From: Ruminococcus flavefaciens
GTDB lineage: Bacteria; Bacillota; Clostridia; Oscillospirales; Ruminococcaceae
Direction of reading: 5' to 3'
Length of the DNA: 8,595 nt
Assembly (NCBI GenBank): GCA_902796705.1
Contig: CADBQF010000012.1
Span: 1-8,595, forward strand
Shown here: piece by piece, positions 1-6,561 of the stretch
Position numbering within the stretch: position 1 is the first letter of the stretch
How the letters are laid out: each line of letters starts with the position of its first letter
Notes under the pieces: model-generated
What the model was told of the DNA's origin: nothing
Databases searched by the model: none
Seen by the model: the letters and a program-made list of their open reading frames with translations, nothing else
Translations under genes and position numbers: made by a program

Positions 1-970
1 CACGTTCAAGTGTGAGAGCTTCCGGCTGGCGTGCCTTTTCATCTTCGAGAGCTTTTTCGAGGGCGGAGATAACGTCTTTCTGCTTTGCGAGGAGAGCTTT
101 TTCCTTTTCAAGTTCATCGGAGCGGCGGAGCTTTTCCTCTGCAATGGCTATCTTTCCGCTGACGGCGAGGAGCTTTTCGTTTATCTCGTCGAGTTCCTTT
201 GCACGGATATCGTATCTCGTCTTGTCACGGGCATTCATCTTTTCGATGAGCGAGCATACTTCTTCGGCGGAAAGTTCGCCCTTTTTAGCTTGATCTACGC
301 TTTCGGAAAATTCGTCATCGTCCGGGCAGGAGATACCCTTGATGTACTGCGATATGCTGTCATTGAGCGAACCGAGTTCACGGGTGAGGCGGAGAGAATC
401 GTCCTTTATCGCCATTTGCAGTCTCTGGAAGCGGTTCGTCCGGAAGATGCGGCGGAATATCTCCTGACGTGTGTTTGTCTCTGCTATCAGAAGCGAAAGG
501 AAATCTCCCTGTGCTATCATAGCTATCTGCTTGAACTGATCTCTTGTTATGCCGAGGAGTTCGTTTATCTCACGGTTGACATTCGTTCTTCCGGAGACAG
601 TCCTTTCGTCCGGGAAAGTTATCTCTGCCGCAGCCGGTGACTTCGTTTCGCCTGTTCCTCTTTTGGCAGGGCGGATATATTCCGGAGAGCGGCGGACTTT
701 GTAAGTTTCGCCCTTGTATTCAAAAACAAGCTCAACATAAGTCGGCGTTGAAGCTTCCGCATACATCGAACGCATCATATCGGCACGGCGGTTGTCACCG
801 CTCGCTTCGCCGTAGAGGGCATAAGTCACAGCATCGAAGATAGTGGTCTTGCCTGCACCGGTATCGCCGGTTATGAGGTAAAGTCCGCATTTGCCGAGCT
901 TGTCGAGTTCGATGACTTCCTTGCCGGCATACGGGCCGAAAGCGGATATCTCAAGTCGTAATGGTCTCAT
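1..970 (-). CDS. sbcC: SbcC, ATPase subunit of the SbcCD nuclease (N-terminal 323 residues; cut by window edge)
   Basis: Rad50-like SMC ATPase that with SbcD forms a nuclease opening DNA hairpins and processing blocked double-strand ends. The reverse-strand translation starts MRPLRLEISAFGPYAG, the classic SbcC opening. A Walker A motif GDTGAGKT lies at residues 35-42 and the Q-loop (IAQGDF, Gln154) near residues 152-157. After about residue 220 the sequence becomes rich in Glu, Lys and Leu and looks like the start of the coiled coil. The zinc hook, second coiled coil and C-terminal Walker B/signature half lie beyond the left edge, so about two thirds of a typical protein of around 1000 residues is missing. 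The ATG overlaps the sbcD stop codon by 4 bases (ATGA, 967-970), a sign of translational coupling in one transcript. I found no frameshift in the stretches I translated by hand. Confidence 0.95.
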   Translation of the reverse strand, partial: MRPLRLEISAFGPYAGKEVIELDKLGKCGLYLITGDTGAGKTTIFDAVTYALYGEASGDNRRADMMRSMYAEASTPTYVELVFEYKGETYKVRRSPEYIRPAKRGTGETKSPAAAEITFPDERTVSGRTNVNREINELLGITRDQFKQIAMIAQGDFLSLLIAETNTRQEIFRRIFRTNRFQRLQMAIKDDSLRLTRELGSLNDSISQYIKGISCPDDDEFSESVDQAKKGELSAEEVCSLIEKMNARDKTRYDIRAKELDEINEKLLAVSGKIAIAEEKLRRSDELEKEKALLAKQKDVISALEKALEDEKARQPEALTLER

Positions 971-2088
971 GTGTCTTCCCTCCATATCTCTTCTATTAGC
1001 CGGGTGATGTATTCTTTCTTGTCGTCTGACATCTCTGAATTGTTCTGGAGCAGGTAGAAGTCCTCAAACAGTTCAAGGGGAGTTTTCTCGTCGGAAGCCG
1101 CCGCACCGGAATAGTCAGCCGCCGAGCGTGTGCGGCTGTTGTCGTACCTGACTTGCAGGATATTCGGGAAGATGCGTCGCAGCCTGTTCATGGCATCGGG
1201 GATATCGTCCTCGTCGGTGAGGGTGACGGAGATGAGGTCTTCGGAATGTTCCATTTCCATTACCGCAGCGAAATCGTCCTTTATCTCACGGACATCTCTT
1301 AAAGGGACGAGGGGGACTGTACGTACAGCAAGATCGCCCTTTTTTCCGAGCGTGACGACCGTTACGGATTTTTCGTGGCAGGCTTCGGAGAAGGAATATT
1401 TCAGGGGAGTTCCGCAGTAGCGGACACGTTCGCTGCCGACGTTCTGCGGGCCGTGGATATGACCGAGGGCAACATAGTCAAATCCGTCAAAGGCGGATAT
1501 ATCGATATTTTCAGTGCCGCCGACAATGTGTTCCTCCGAGTCGCAGCTCGAAGCACCTGTCACGAACTGATGCGTTATTATGACGTTCCTTGCGGAAAAA
1601 TCGGCATTCATGGCATCAACTGCCGTATCGACAGCTTCCATATATGTCGAGATAGTCTTGTCCGGGAAAAAACGCCTTACATCAGCCGGACGAATGAAGG
1701 GGAGCATATAGAAATTCACTTCGCCGTATTCGTCGGAGAGCGTGAAAGGCTTTATATCATTATTGTACACGGGCGACATATGTATGCCGTTTTTGTCGAG
1801 AATGCGTGAAGCGAAAGCTATCCTCTCGGCGGAGTCGTGGTTTCCGCTTATTATGAAGACTTCGAGTTCCCTTTCAGCGAGCGAGCAGAGGAAACTGTCG
1901 AAAAGGCTGACAGCTTCGGCGGAGGGCATCTGGCGGTCGTAGATATCACCGGCGATGATGACACAGTCGGGGGATTCGTCGTCGATCACGGAGAGTATCT
2001 CTTTCAGGATAAATTCCTGATCTTTGTGGAGGGAGAGTTCGTTGAGCTTTTTTCCGAGGTGAAGGTCGGAAAGGTGGATCATTTTCAT
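967..2088 (-). CDS. sbcD: SbcD, Mre11-type nuclease subunit of SbcCD
   Basis: Metal-dependent phosphoesterase that supplies the nuclease activity of SbcCD. All five calcineurin-type motifs are visible in order: DLHLG (Asp8, His10), GDIYDR (Asp48), GNHD (Asn83, His84, Asp85), THQF (His173) and GHIH (His210, His212). These should bind the two Mn ions. The C-terminal part (about 240-373) carries the capping domain and the SbcC-binding tail. At 373 residues it has the usual length. The start MKMIHLSDLHLG matches the family, and an AAAGGAG ribosome binding site sits at 2099-2105 (reverse strand), 10 bases before ATG. It is the first gene of a two-gene operon with sbcC. An internal ATG two codons in is possible but gives a poorer match to the family start. 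Confidence 0.97.
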   Translation of the reverse strand: MKMIHLSDLHLGKKLNELSLHKDQEFILKEILSVIDDESPDCVIIAGDIYDRQMPSAEAVSLFDSFLCSLAERELEVFIISGNHDSAERIAFASRILDKNGIHMSPVYNNDIKPFTLSDEYGEVNFYMLPFIRPADVRRFFPDKTISTYMEAVDTAVDAMNADFSARNVIITHQFVTGASSCDSEEHIVGGTENIDISAFDGFDYVALGHIHGPQNVGSERVRYCGTPLKYSFSEACHEKSVTVVTLGKKGDLAVRTVPLVPLRDVREIKDDFAAVMEMEHSEDLISVTLTDEDDIPDAMNRLRRIFPNILQVRYDNSRTRSAADYSGAAASDEKTPLELFEDFYLLQNNSEMSDDKKEYITRLIEEIWREDT

Positions 2089-2136
2089 AATGCTTTAGCT
2101 CCTTTCGGGCGGCAGGGAAGCCGCAATATCAATTTA

Positions 2137-2165
2137 ATTTTATCATAATGCACAAAAAATGTCAA
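2137..2165 (-). promoter_or_regulatory. Promoter of sbcDC
   Basis: Reading the reverse strand, TTGACA lies at 2165-2160 and TAAAAT at 2142-2137, separated by exactly 17 bases, with TGA just before the -10 box (extended -10). The expected transcription start is near 2130, giving a leader of about 40 bases before the sbcD ATG. A 10-bp inverted repeat overlaps both boxes (see 2140-2174). This is a near-consensus housekeeping sigma promoter. Confidence 0.8.
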
Positions 2166-2174
2166 TTATGATAA
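2140..2174. promoter_or_regulatory. Inverted repeat over the sbcDC promoter, possible operator
   Basis: TTATCATAAT (2140-2149) and ATTATGATAA (2165-2174) are perfect 10-bp reverse complements with a 15-base spacer. The left arm touches the -10 box and the right arm abuts and overlaps the -35 box. A protein bound here would occlude the promoter. The arms are AT-rich, so chance is a real alternative. I do not recognise the site as a LexA or other known operator. Confidence 0.35.
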
Positions 2175-2193
2175 CCCGGTGCAAACGAAATAA

Positions 2194-2223
2194 AAAAAGA
2201 AAAATAAAAAAACGGCGAAGCCG
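2194..2223 (-). terminator. Possible minus-strand intrinsic terminator
   Basis: On the reverse strand a short stem CGGC-TTC-GCCG (2223-2213) is followed at once by seven T residues (2212-2206) and a further T-rich run to about 2188. The stem is only 4 bp (5 with a wobble), so it may be weak. If active it would stop leftward transcription arriving from the hairpin block and insulate the sbcDC promoter. No gene upstream on that strand is apparent. Confidence 0.35.
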
Positions 2224-2300
2224 CATAATGGGAGTCAAGGGGGATCGTGATCCTCCTTGCAGGGGGTGAGCGAGGGGGACGGAGTCCACCTAAAAACAAA

Positions 2301-2373
2301 GCAAAGGCAGCGAAGCAAACCTTTGCGGCCGCCTTGGACTTACTACCCCTCAAGCAAAGCAAACTACCGGTGG
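2301..2373. repeat. Direct repeat copy A (73 bases)
   Basis: First copy of an imperfect direct repeat; by hand alignment about three quarters of positions match copy B (2388-2458), with two single-base gaps. It opens with a hairpin whose arms are GCAAAGG (2301-2307) and CCTTTGC (2320-2326), shares GGCCG and GGAC-TACTA segments with copy B, and ends in the self-complementary ACCGGT. Confidence 0.6.
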
Positions 2374-2387
2374 TAAAAAAGAAGTAA

Positions 2388-2458
2388 GCAAAGCAGCGAA
2401 GCTTGCTTTGCGGCCGTTCCGGACATACTATGCCTGAAGCAAAGTAAACCGCCGGCGA
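2388..2458. repeat. Direct repeat copy B (71 bases)
   Basis: Second copy of the repeat. The hairpin arms are GCAAAGC (2388-2394) and GCTTTGC (2405-2411), extended inward by AGC-GAA-GCT with one bulged T. Relative to copy A the innermost pair of the main stem changes from G-C to C-G on both sides, and the terminal palindrome changes from ACCGGT to CGCCGGCG, so self-complementarity is kept while the sequence drifts. Confidence 0.6.
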
Positions 2459-2550
2459 ATCACGGGCGGCGGAACGCCGCCCCTACAAAGGTCAGATAGT
2501 TCCACCGCAAGGCCGCGTCCCCACAGAGCAAGTTAAGCGGCATATTACAC

Positions 2551-2585
2551 AAAATCAATAAAATAGCGAGAGATATATTGATTTT
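2551..2585. promoter_or_regulatory. Inverted repeat over the promoter of the LRR gene, possible operator
   Basis: AAAATCAATA (2551-2560) and TATTGATTTT (2576-2585) are perfect 10-bp reverse complements with a 15-base spacer. The right arm contains the -35 box (2578-2583). Arm length and spacing equal those of the inverted repeat over the sbcDC promoter, although the arm sequences differ. AT-richness makes chance possible. Confidence 0.35.
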
Positions 2586-2606
2586 CTGACGGAGATGTGG
2601 TATAAT
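2578..2606 (+). promoter_or_regulatory. Promoter of the zinc-ribbon/LRR gene
   Basis: TTGATT (2578-2583) and TATAAT (2601-2606) are separated by 17 bases, and TGG directly precedes the -10 box (extended -10). The start of transcription should be near 2613. The resulting leader of about 100 bases contains two stems: GCAGG-GAT/ATC-CCTGC with one bulge (2638-2657) and GCCGG-AGAG-CCGGC (2677-2690). An AAAGGAG ribosome binding site follows at 2695-2701. Neither stem has a U-tract, so they are not terminators. Confidence 0.8.
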
Positions 2607-2713
2607 CATTTTTGTAACATAAATAAGCAAACAGCCAGCAGGGATCGTATCTCCTGCATCGTCTGATCGAACCACCGCCGGAGAGCCGGCTCACAAAGGA
2701 GCGGATAGATAGA

Positions 2714-4174
2714 ATGAAAATGACCAAGTGCATAAATGAACATTATTATAATTCGGATAAGTTCAGCTCTTGTCCGTACTGCGAAAAGGAGGCGGCTGCT
2801 GCACGTAAGGCAGCAGAGGAAAATACCGCTCCTGCTGCACCGGAAAACATACAGTCACCTCCGGAAGAAATCATCTCCGCTCCGGCTGTTCAGGAAGAAC
2901 ACAAGGCTAAAAAAGTCCATGTCCGCAAAGTCTCCCACGGCAGTAAGACCGTTCCCGTGAAAGTTAAGGAAAAAGAAACTTCCGCCGAAGATGAAGCTCC
3001 TGCTCCGGCAAAAGAGCATGGAAAAGTCCTTAAAAAGCCTTCCGCTCCGGCCGATGATGCACGCAGGGTAGCTCCCGTGCTTCACAGGAAAATTTCAGTC
3101 ATTCCCGAACCTGCCGAGCCGCACTGGGCAAAAGCTGACAGCGAGGGAAATGTCTTCGACTACGGAAAGACCGCTCCGCCGCCTGTATCTATCGTCCGCC
3201 CGGACGGAACTGTCGGATATGCTCCGCCGCCGGTCATCGTTCCGGAAGTCCCGGCTGACGACAGCGACATTATCGGCTTCGATGAAGATGAACTCCTCGA
3301 ACTCCAGCTTGAAGCAAGCTCTCCTGATCCCGTCAGCGATGACAATAATATGTTCATCGACAAGAACGGCACGCTCGTCAAATACATAGGCACGACAGAA
3401 ACTATCCTTATCCCCGACAGAGTGCGGACTATCGGAAAATACGCTTTCCGCAGCAATGAGACTGTGAAGAAGATAATCATGGGAAGCTCCGTTACGCTCG
3501 TCGATAAATTCGCATTCGCACACTGCTTCAATCTTGAAGAAGTCGTGTTCTCTCCGTCGCTGGAGACTATCGCTGACAATGCCTTCCTGAAATGCCTCAG
3601 CCTGCGTCATCTTGATCTTCCGGCTTCGCTCACAAAAATAGGCAAGGGTGCTTTCGCAAGATGCGGAAGCCTTGAAGAACTGAAAATACCTGAAAAGATA
3701 CAGAAGATAAACGACCTGTCATTCTACTCGTGCAAATCGCTCAGAAAAGTCGAACTGCCCATATCGGCGGAAGTCATCGGCAATGCCGCATTCTCGGAGT
3801 GCTACAGCCTTAAAGATATACGCATGGAGTTCGTCACACTGATAGGCGAGAGTGCCTTCGCATGGTGCAGAAGTCTCGAAAAGATATCTCTCCCGGCTTC
3901 GCTGAAAACTATATCGGGCTGGTCGTTCTACGGCTGTCAGAATCTCACGGATATGGTCATAAGCATCAATACAAGGGATATACGTGAGGACGCTTTCACA
4001 GGCTGTGAGAATCTCTATAACGTCGATATCCTCGAAATGGTAAATGACCGCCTCCCTCCGGAGGACACAAAGAAAGCCTACAGGCAGATGGTGAGAGTCT
4101 TCCGCCGCTTCAATACCAAGCGTGCCGAGAAGATCGCCCGTGAACACGGCATAAGTATGCTTTTCATGCGGTGA
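2714..4174 (+). CDS. Zinc-ribbon and BspA-type leucine-rich-repeat protein, function unknown
   Basis: The 486-residue product has three parts. Residues 1-25 hold a Cys/His cluster, C6-x3-H10 and C20-P-Y-C23 around a YYNSDKFSS core, resembling the CPNGHYY-type zinc ribbons that I recall at the N-termini of various clostridial proteins. Residues 26-210 are a charged Ala/Pro/Lys/Glu linker, probably disordered. Residues 230-440 contain nine LRR_5 (BspA/TpLRR) repeats, with AF/SF-x2-C-x-S/N-L cores at 244, 267, 290, 313, 336, 359, 381, 404 and 427, nearly always 23 residues apart. A basic tail (455-476) follows. There is no signal peptide, transmembrane segment or sorting motif, so it is probably cytoplasmic, unlike most BspA-like proteins. 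A protein-binding scaffold is a reasonable inference. The start is supported by AAAGGAG at 2695-2701, 12 bases upstream. It has its own promoter and no obvious partner gene. Confidence 0.85.
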   Translation: MKMTKCINEHYYNSDKFSSCPYCEKEAAAARKAAEENTAPAAPENIQSPPEEIISAPAVQEEHKAKKVHVRKVSHGSKTVPVKVKEKETSAEDEAPAPAKEHGKVLKKPSAPADDARRVAPVLHRKISVIPEPAEPHWAKADSEGNVFDYGKTAPPPVSIVRPDGTVGYAPPPVIVPEVPADDSDIIGFDEDELLELQLEASSPDPVSDDNNMFIDKNGTLVKYIGTTETILIPDRVRTIGKYAFRSNETVKKIIMGSSVTLVDKFAFAHCFNLEEVVFSPSLETIADNAFLKCLSLRHLDLPASLTKIGKGAFARCGSLEELKIPEKIQKINDLSFYSCKSLRKVELPISAEVIGNAAFSECYSLKDIRMEFVTLIGESAFAWCRSLEKISLPASLKTISGWSFYGCQNLTDMVISINTRDIREDAFTGCENLYNVDILEMVNDRLPPEDTKKAYRQMVRVFRRFNTKRAEKIAREHGISMLFMR

Positions 4175-4237
4175 TGTTTTGTGTATCATGACGAACAAGT
4201 GCTTGAAGATGCAGAGATAAAATATTGAAAATCCCAC

Positions 4238-4266
4238 TTGACAAATCTTTCGGAAAATGGTAGAAT
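4238..4266 (+). promoter_or_regulatory. Promoter of the T-box/asnS transcript
   Basis: A perfect TTGACA (4238-4243) and TAGAAT (4261-4266) are separated by 17 bases, with TGG just before the -10 box. The expected start is near 4273, some 20 bases before stem I of the T-box leader. I see no terminator between the LRR gene (stop at 4174) and this promoter. Confidence 0.85.
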
Positions 4267-4284
4267 TACATTATGTTTTATACC

Positions 4285-4532
4285 AAATGCAGTGACGGAG
4301 AGAAGTAACCCCGGATATCGTTCCCAGAGAGTGCGGAAATGGTGCGAGCCGCATATCAGAGCCGGTGTGAATAACACTCCAGAGCAGCTATCTGAAAGCC
4401 TTCCGGCAAGTAGGTGCGACGTGTTCCGCACGTTACAGCGGACAAAAGTGATCGCTTTTGAAAGCGGTAATTCAGGTGGTACCACGAAAGTATTTATGCT
4501 TCCGTCCTGTCGGGACGGGAGCTTTTTGTTTT
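4285..4532 (+). ncRNA. T-box riboswitch specific for tRNA-Asn
   Basis: This leader senses uncharged tRNA-Asn and lets transcription pass into asnS when charging is low. Landmarks run in order. The base of stem I is GGAG (4297-4300) pairing with CTCC (4377-4380). The AGTA bulge is at 4304-4307, the distal AGAGAG element at 4326-4331 and GGTGCGA at 4341-4347. The specifier loop holds AAC at 4373-4375, followed by the usual purine. A stem-loop GTGCG/CGCAC lies around 4412-4437. The T-box sequence AGGTGGTACCACG is at 4474-4486, with UGGU (4477-4480) able to pair with the tRNA acceptor end. A terminator hairpin follows at 4498-4532. AAC is an asparagine codon and the next gene is asparaginyl-tRNA synthetase, so specifier and target agree. 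The exact 5' boundary is approximate. Confidence 0.94.
4498..4532 (+). terminator. T-box terminator hairpin
   Basis: A 10-bp stem pairs 4498-4507 (GCTTCCGTCC) with 4513-4522, with one G-T wobble and a 5-base loop, followed by TTTTTGTTTT. It starts 12 bases after the T-box sequence, so the antiterminator formed on binding uncharged tRNA-Asn would replace it. No other U-tract terminator is visible on the plus strand downstream to the window end. Confidence 0.9.
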
Positions 4533-4565
4533 CCCGTCTGAATAATTATCGAAAGGAAGATATTC

Positions 4566-5939
4566 ATGAAACACATCGATATCAAAGATATCATCACATC
4601 TGAAAGCTATGCCGGCAAGCAGGTGACTGTATGCGGCTGGGTGCGTACTTCGAGAAACTCAAAGAGCGTTGCCTTCGTTGAACTCAACGACGGTACTTCA
4701 CTCAAAAATATCCAGATAGTCATCGAAAAAGGCGACAGTGCCGACTACAAAGAACCCCGTGTAGGTATGTCTCTCAAAGTTACGGGAAATGTAGTTGCCG
4801 GCAGAAACAATACATTTGAGATAAATGCTCTTCCGGGAGATATAGAAGTCCTCGGTGAATGTCCCACGGACTATCCCCTCCAGAAGAAAGGCCATACGCT
4901 TGAATTCCTCCGCTCCATGCCTCACCTGAGAAGCAGAACGAATACTTTCAATGCTGTATGGAGAGTCCGCTCTGTGCTTGCTGCTGCACTCCACAGCTAT
5001 TTCCAGAGCCATAACTACGTATACATCAACACGCCCCTTATCACCGGAAGCGACTGCGAGGGTGCAGGTGAGATGTTCCAGGTAACTACAAACGGCTTCA
5101 CTACAGAATACAAGACCGAGGAAGAATACTACGCAAACGACTTCTTCGGAAAGAGAGCAGGTCTTTCCGTTTCCGGTCAGCTCGAAGGCGAAATGGCTGC
5201 TACAGCTATGGGAAAGATCTATACTTTCGGCCCGTCGTTCAGAGCCGAGAACAGCAATACTCCCAAGCACCTTGCTGAATTCTGGCACATCGAGCCGGAG
5301 GTGGCTTTTGCTGAACTCGATGACGTTATCGAGATAGCTGAGGATATGCTCAAGCACGTTATCCGTGACCTCCTCGACAAATGCCCTGACGAAGTCGCAT
5401 TCTTCGATGCTCATTTTGAAAAGGGACTCAAGGCACGTCTTGAAGAACTCATCTCACACGATTTCGGAAGAGTGACATATACAGAAGCTATAAAGCTCCT
5501 CCAGGAGTCGGGCGAGAATTTCGTATATCCTGTTGAGTGGGGCTGCGACCTCCAGACAGAACACGAGAGATACATCTCTGAGAAAGTTTTCAAGAAGGCT
5601 GTATTCGTAACTGATTACCCCAAGGAGATCAAGTCGTTCTATATGAAGCAGAATCCCGACGGAAAGACCGTTGCTGCCGTTGACCTCCTCGTTCCGGGCG
5701 TAGGTGAGATAATCGGCGGAAGCGAGCGTGAAGCTGATTACGACAAGCTCGTTGCTGCTATGAACGAGAGGAACATGAACCTCGACCTCTACAGCGATTA
5801 CCTTGACCTGAGAAAGTACGGCTCTGTACCGCACGGCGGTTTCGGACTCGGCTTCGAGAGACTTATCATGTACACAACAGGCATGGCTAATATCCGTGAC
5901 GTTATACTCTATCCGAGAACTGTAGGTTCTATCAGATAA
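4566..5939 (+). CDS. asnS: Asparaginyl-tRNA synthetase
   Basis: Class IIb aminoacyl-tRNA synthetase that charges tRNA-Asn with asparagine using ATP, in the cytoplasm. Residues 17-105 form the OB-fold anticodon-binding domain (VTVCGWVRTSRNS, VGMSLKVTGNVV). The catalytic domain follows: motif 1 around 149-170 (NYVYINTPLITGSDCEGAGEMF), motif 2 around 225-245 (FRAENSNTPKHLAEFWHIEPE) and motif 3 around 424-433 (GGFGLGFERL). The C-terminus (YPRTVGS) is AsnRS-like. The AEF-HIEPE signature and the AAC specifier of the upstream T-box separate it from AspRS and LysRS. At 457 residues it has the normal length. An AAAGGAAG ribosome binding site sits 6 bases before ATG. It is probably the first gene of a run reaching asnA. 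Confidence 0.97.
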   Translation: MKHIDIKDIITSESYAGKQVTVCGWVRTSRNSKSVAFVELNDGTSLKNIQIVIEKGDSADYKEPRVGMSLKVTGNVVAGRNNTFEINALPGDIEVLGECPTDYPLQKKGHTLEFLRSMPHLRSRTNTFNAVWRVRSVLAAALHSYFQSHNYVYINTPLITGSDCEGAGEMFQVTTNGFTTEYKTEEEYYANDFFGKRAGLSVSGQLEGEMAATAMGKIYTFGPSFRAENSNTPKHLAEFWHIEPEVAFAELDDVIEIAEDMLKHVIRDLLDKCPDEVAFFDAHFEKGLKARLEELISHDFGRVTYTEAIKLLQESGENFVYPVEWGCDLQTEHERYISEKVFKKAVFVTDYPKEIKSFYMKQNPDGKTVAAVDLLVPGVGEIIGGSEREADYDKLVAAMNERNMNLDLYSDYLDLRKYGSVPHGGFGLGFERLIMYTTGMANIRDVILYPRTVGSIR

Positions 5940-5952
5940 GAGATGTCCTGAT

Positions 5953-6522
5953 ATGGATATGATCCTTGTTGTCGGCTCGATGCTTTGTGCTGTCTTTCTG
6001 CTGCCGTTCGCAATGGTGCGTGGGTACCGCTGGTACAGGGACAGAAAGCTCATGAAGAAGATGAGTCCGGAGGTGAAGAAGAAGCTCCTTGCAAATATAG
6101 GAGATACTTCCATAAGCGAAGGCACTCTGCGGCTCGTGAGAATGTATATCATCAGACAGCATCTCCTTGCAGCGGCTGTCTTTGAGATCGTATTCATCAT
6201 AGCTCTTGCCGTCTGCGGCTGGGATATCGCATTCGTGTATGTCACAGCCGGAATGCTGCTCGGCGTGACTGCTTCGGCTGTTTTAAGGCTGCTGCCGCTG
6301 TCACGCAGGAAAAAACTGAAAAAAGTCATGGGCTTCATCTGCCGTAAGGGAAGATACGGAGCTACCGTGATGTACTATGACATGAAGTCCCTTAAATACC
6401 GTATGTTCACTGCGGGGACTGTTTATGAAAAAGGGGATAATATCCGGCTCGGCAGCTTTATAAATCTCGTTGCTGCTGAATACCGGTGGGGAACACATAT
6501 TATCAGACTGCTCATCTTCTGA
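5953..6522 (+). CDS. Small membrane protein, function unknown
   Basis: The 189-residue product has three likely membrane helices, at about residues 3-21, 71-89 and 92-114. A basic 45-residue segment lies between the first and second, and a soluble, Arg/Lys-rich tail follows (116-189). The tail (about 135-178) alternates hydrophobic and polar residues like a small beta domain, but I cannot assign a family. The gene begins 13 bases after the asnS stop and has only a weak ribosome binding site, which suggests dependence on asnS transcription and perhaps translation. A second ATG two codons in is an alternative start. Codon use looks like that of the neighbours. I do not recognise it. Confidence 0.75.
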   Translation: MDMILVVGSMLCAVFLLPFAMVRGYRWYRDRKLMKKMSPEVKKKLLANIGDTSISEGTLRLVRMYIIRQHLLAAAVFEIVFIIALAVCGWDIAFVYVTAGMLLGVTASAVLRLLPLSRRKKLKKVMGFICRKGRYGATVMYYDMKSLKYRMFTAGTVYEKGDNIRLGSFINLVAAEYRWGTHIIRLLIF

Positions 6523-6561
6523 GCGTCTGGATAATAAATATATAATGAAGAAAAGGAATGA

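Larger units (their letters stand above)
2211..2483. repeat. Hairpin-rich intergenic repeat block
   Basis: This gene-free stretch is packed with inverted repeats. CGGC-GAA-GCCG lies at 2213-2223. A 10-bp stem with one wobble and loop CGTG lies at 2236-2259. GGAC-GGA-GTCC lies at 2277-2287. Two hairpins sit inside a direct repeat, at 2301-2326 and 2388-2411. The last is a perfect 8-bp GC stem GGGCGGCG-GAA-CGCCGCCC at 2464-2482. Four of the six close on a GAA loop. The GC-rich terminal hairpin resembles small dispersed intergenic repeats that I recall from clostridial genomes, but I cannot verify this here. Short open frames through it have biased composition and no clear ribosome binding site. 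Likely a dispersed non-coding repeat or a composite of several; a structured RNA is the alternative. Confidence 0.6.

Noticed and set aside
12..843. Plus-strand open frames across the left end
   Set aside because: They lie antisense to sbcC, whose reverse-strand translation shows Walker A and Q-loop motifs. The plus-strand products are Ser/Phe/Arg-rich and have no family features.
2162..2362. Minus-strand 66-codon open frame in the repeat block
   Set aside because: It runs through several hairpins and the direct repeat, has low-complexity Pro/Arg/Ala/Phe composition and no convincing ribosome binding site. More likely a by-product of the repeat.
2301..2458. Direct repeats as a CRISPR array
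   Set aside because: Only two imperfect copies of about 73 bases with a 14-base gap, no spacers of regular length and no cas genes.
3095..3610. Minus-strand 171-codon open frame
   Set aside because: It is antisense to the linker and first repeats of the LRR protein. The regular 23-residue repeat on the plus strand shows which frame is real.
4238..4603. Plus-strand 121-codon open frame before asnS
   Set aside because: It covers the promoter -35 box, the T-box leader and the asnS start in another frame. Conserved T-box elements explain the sequence.
4698..5414. Long minus-strand open frame (238 codons)
   Set aside because: Antisense to asnS, which is unambiguous. Long antisense frames are common opposite genes with this codon use.
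6541..6546. TATAAT as a possible promoter for lipoprotein 1
   Set aside because: No acceptable -35 box lies 16-18 bases upstream, and the start would fall on the ribosome binding site.
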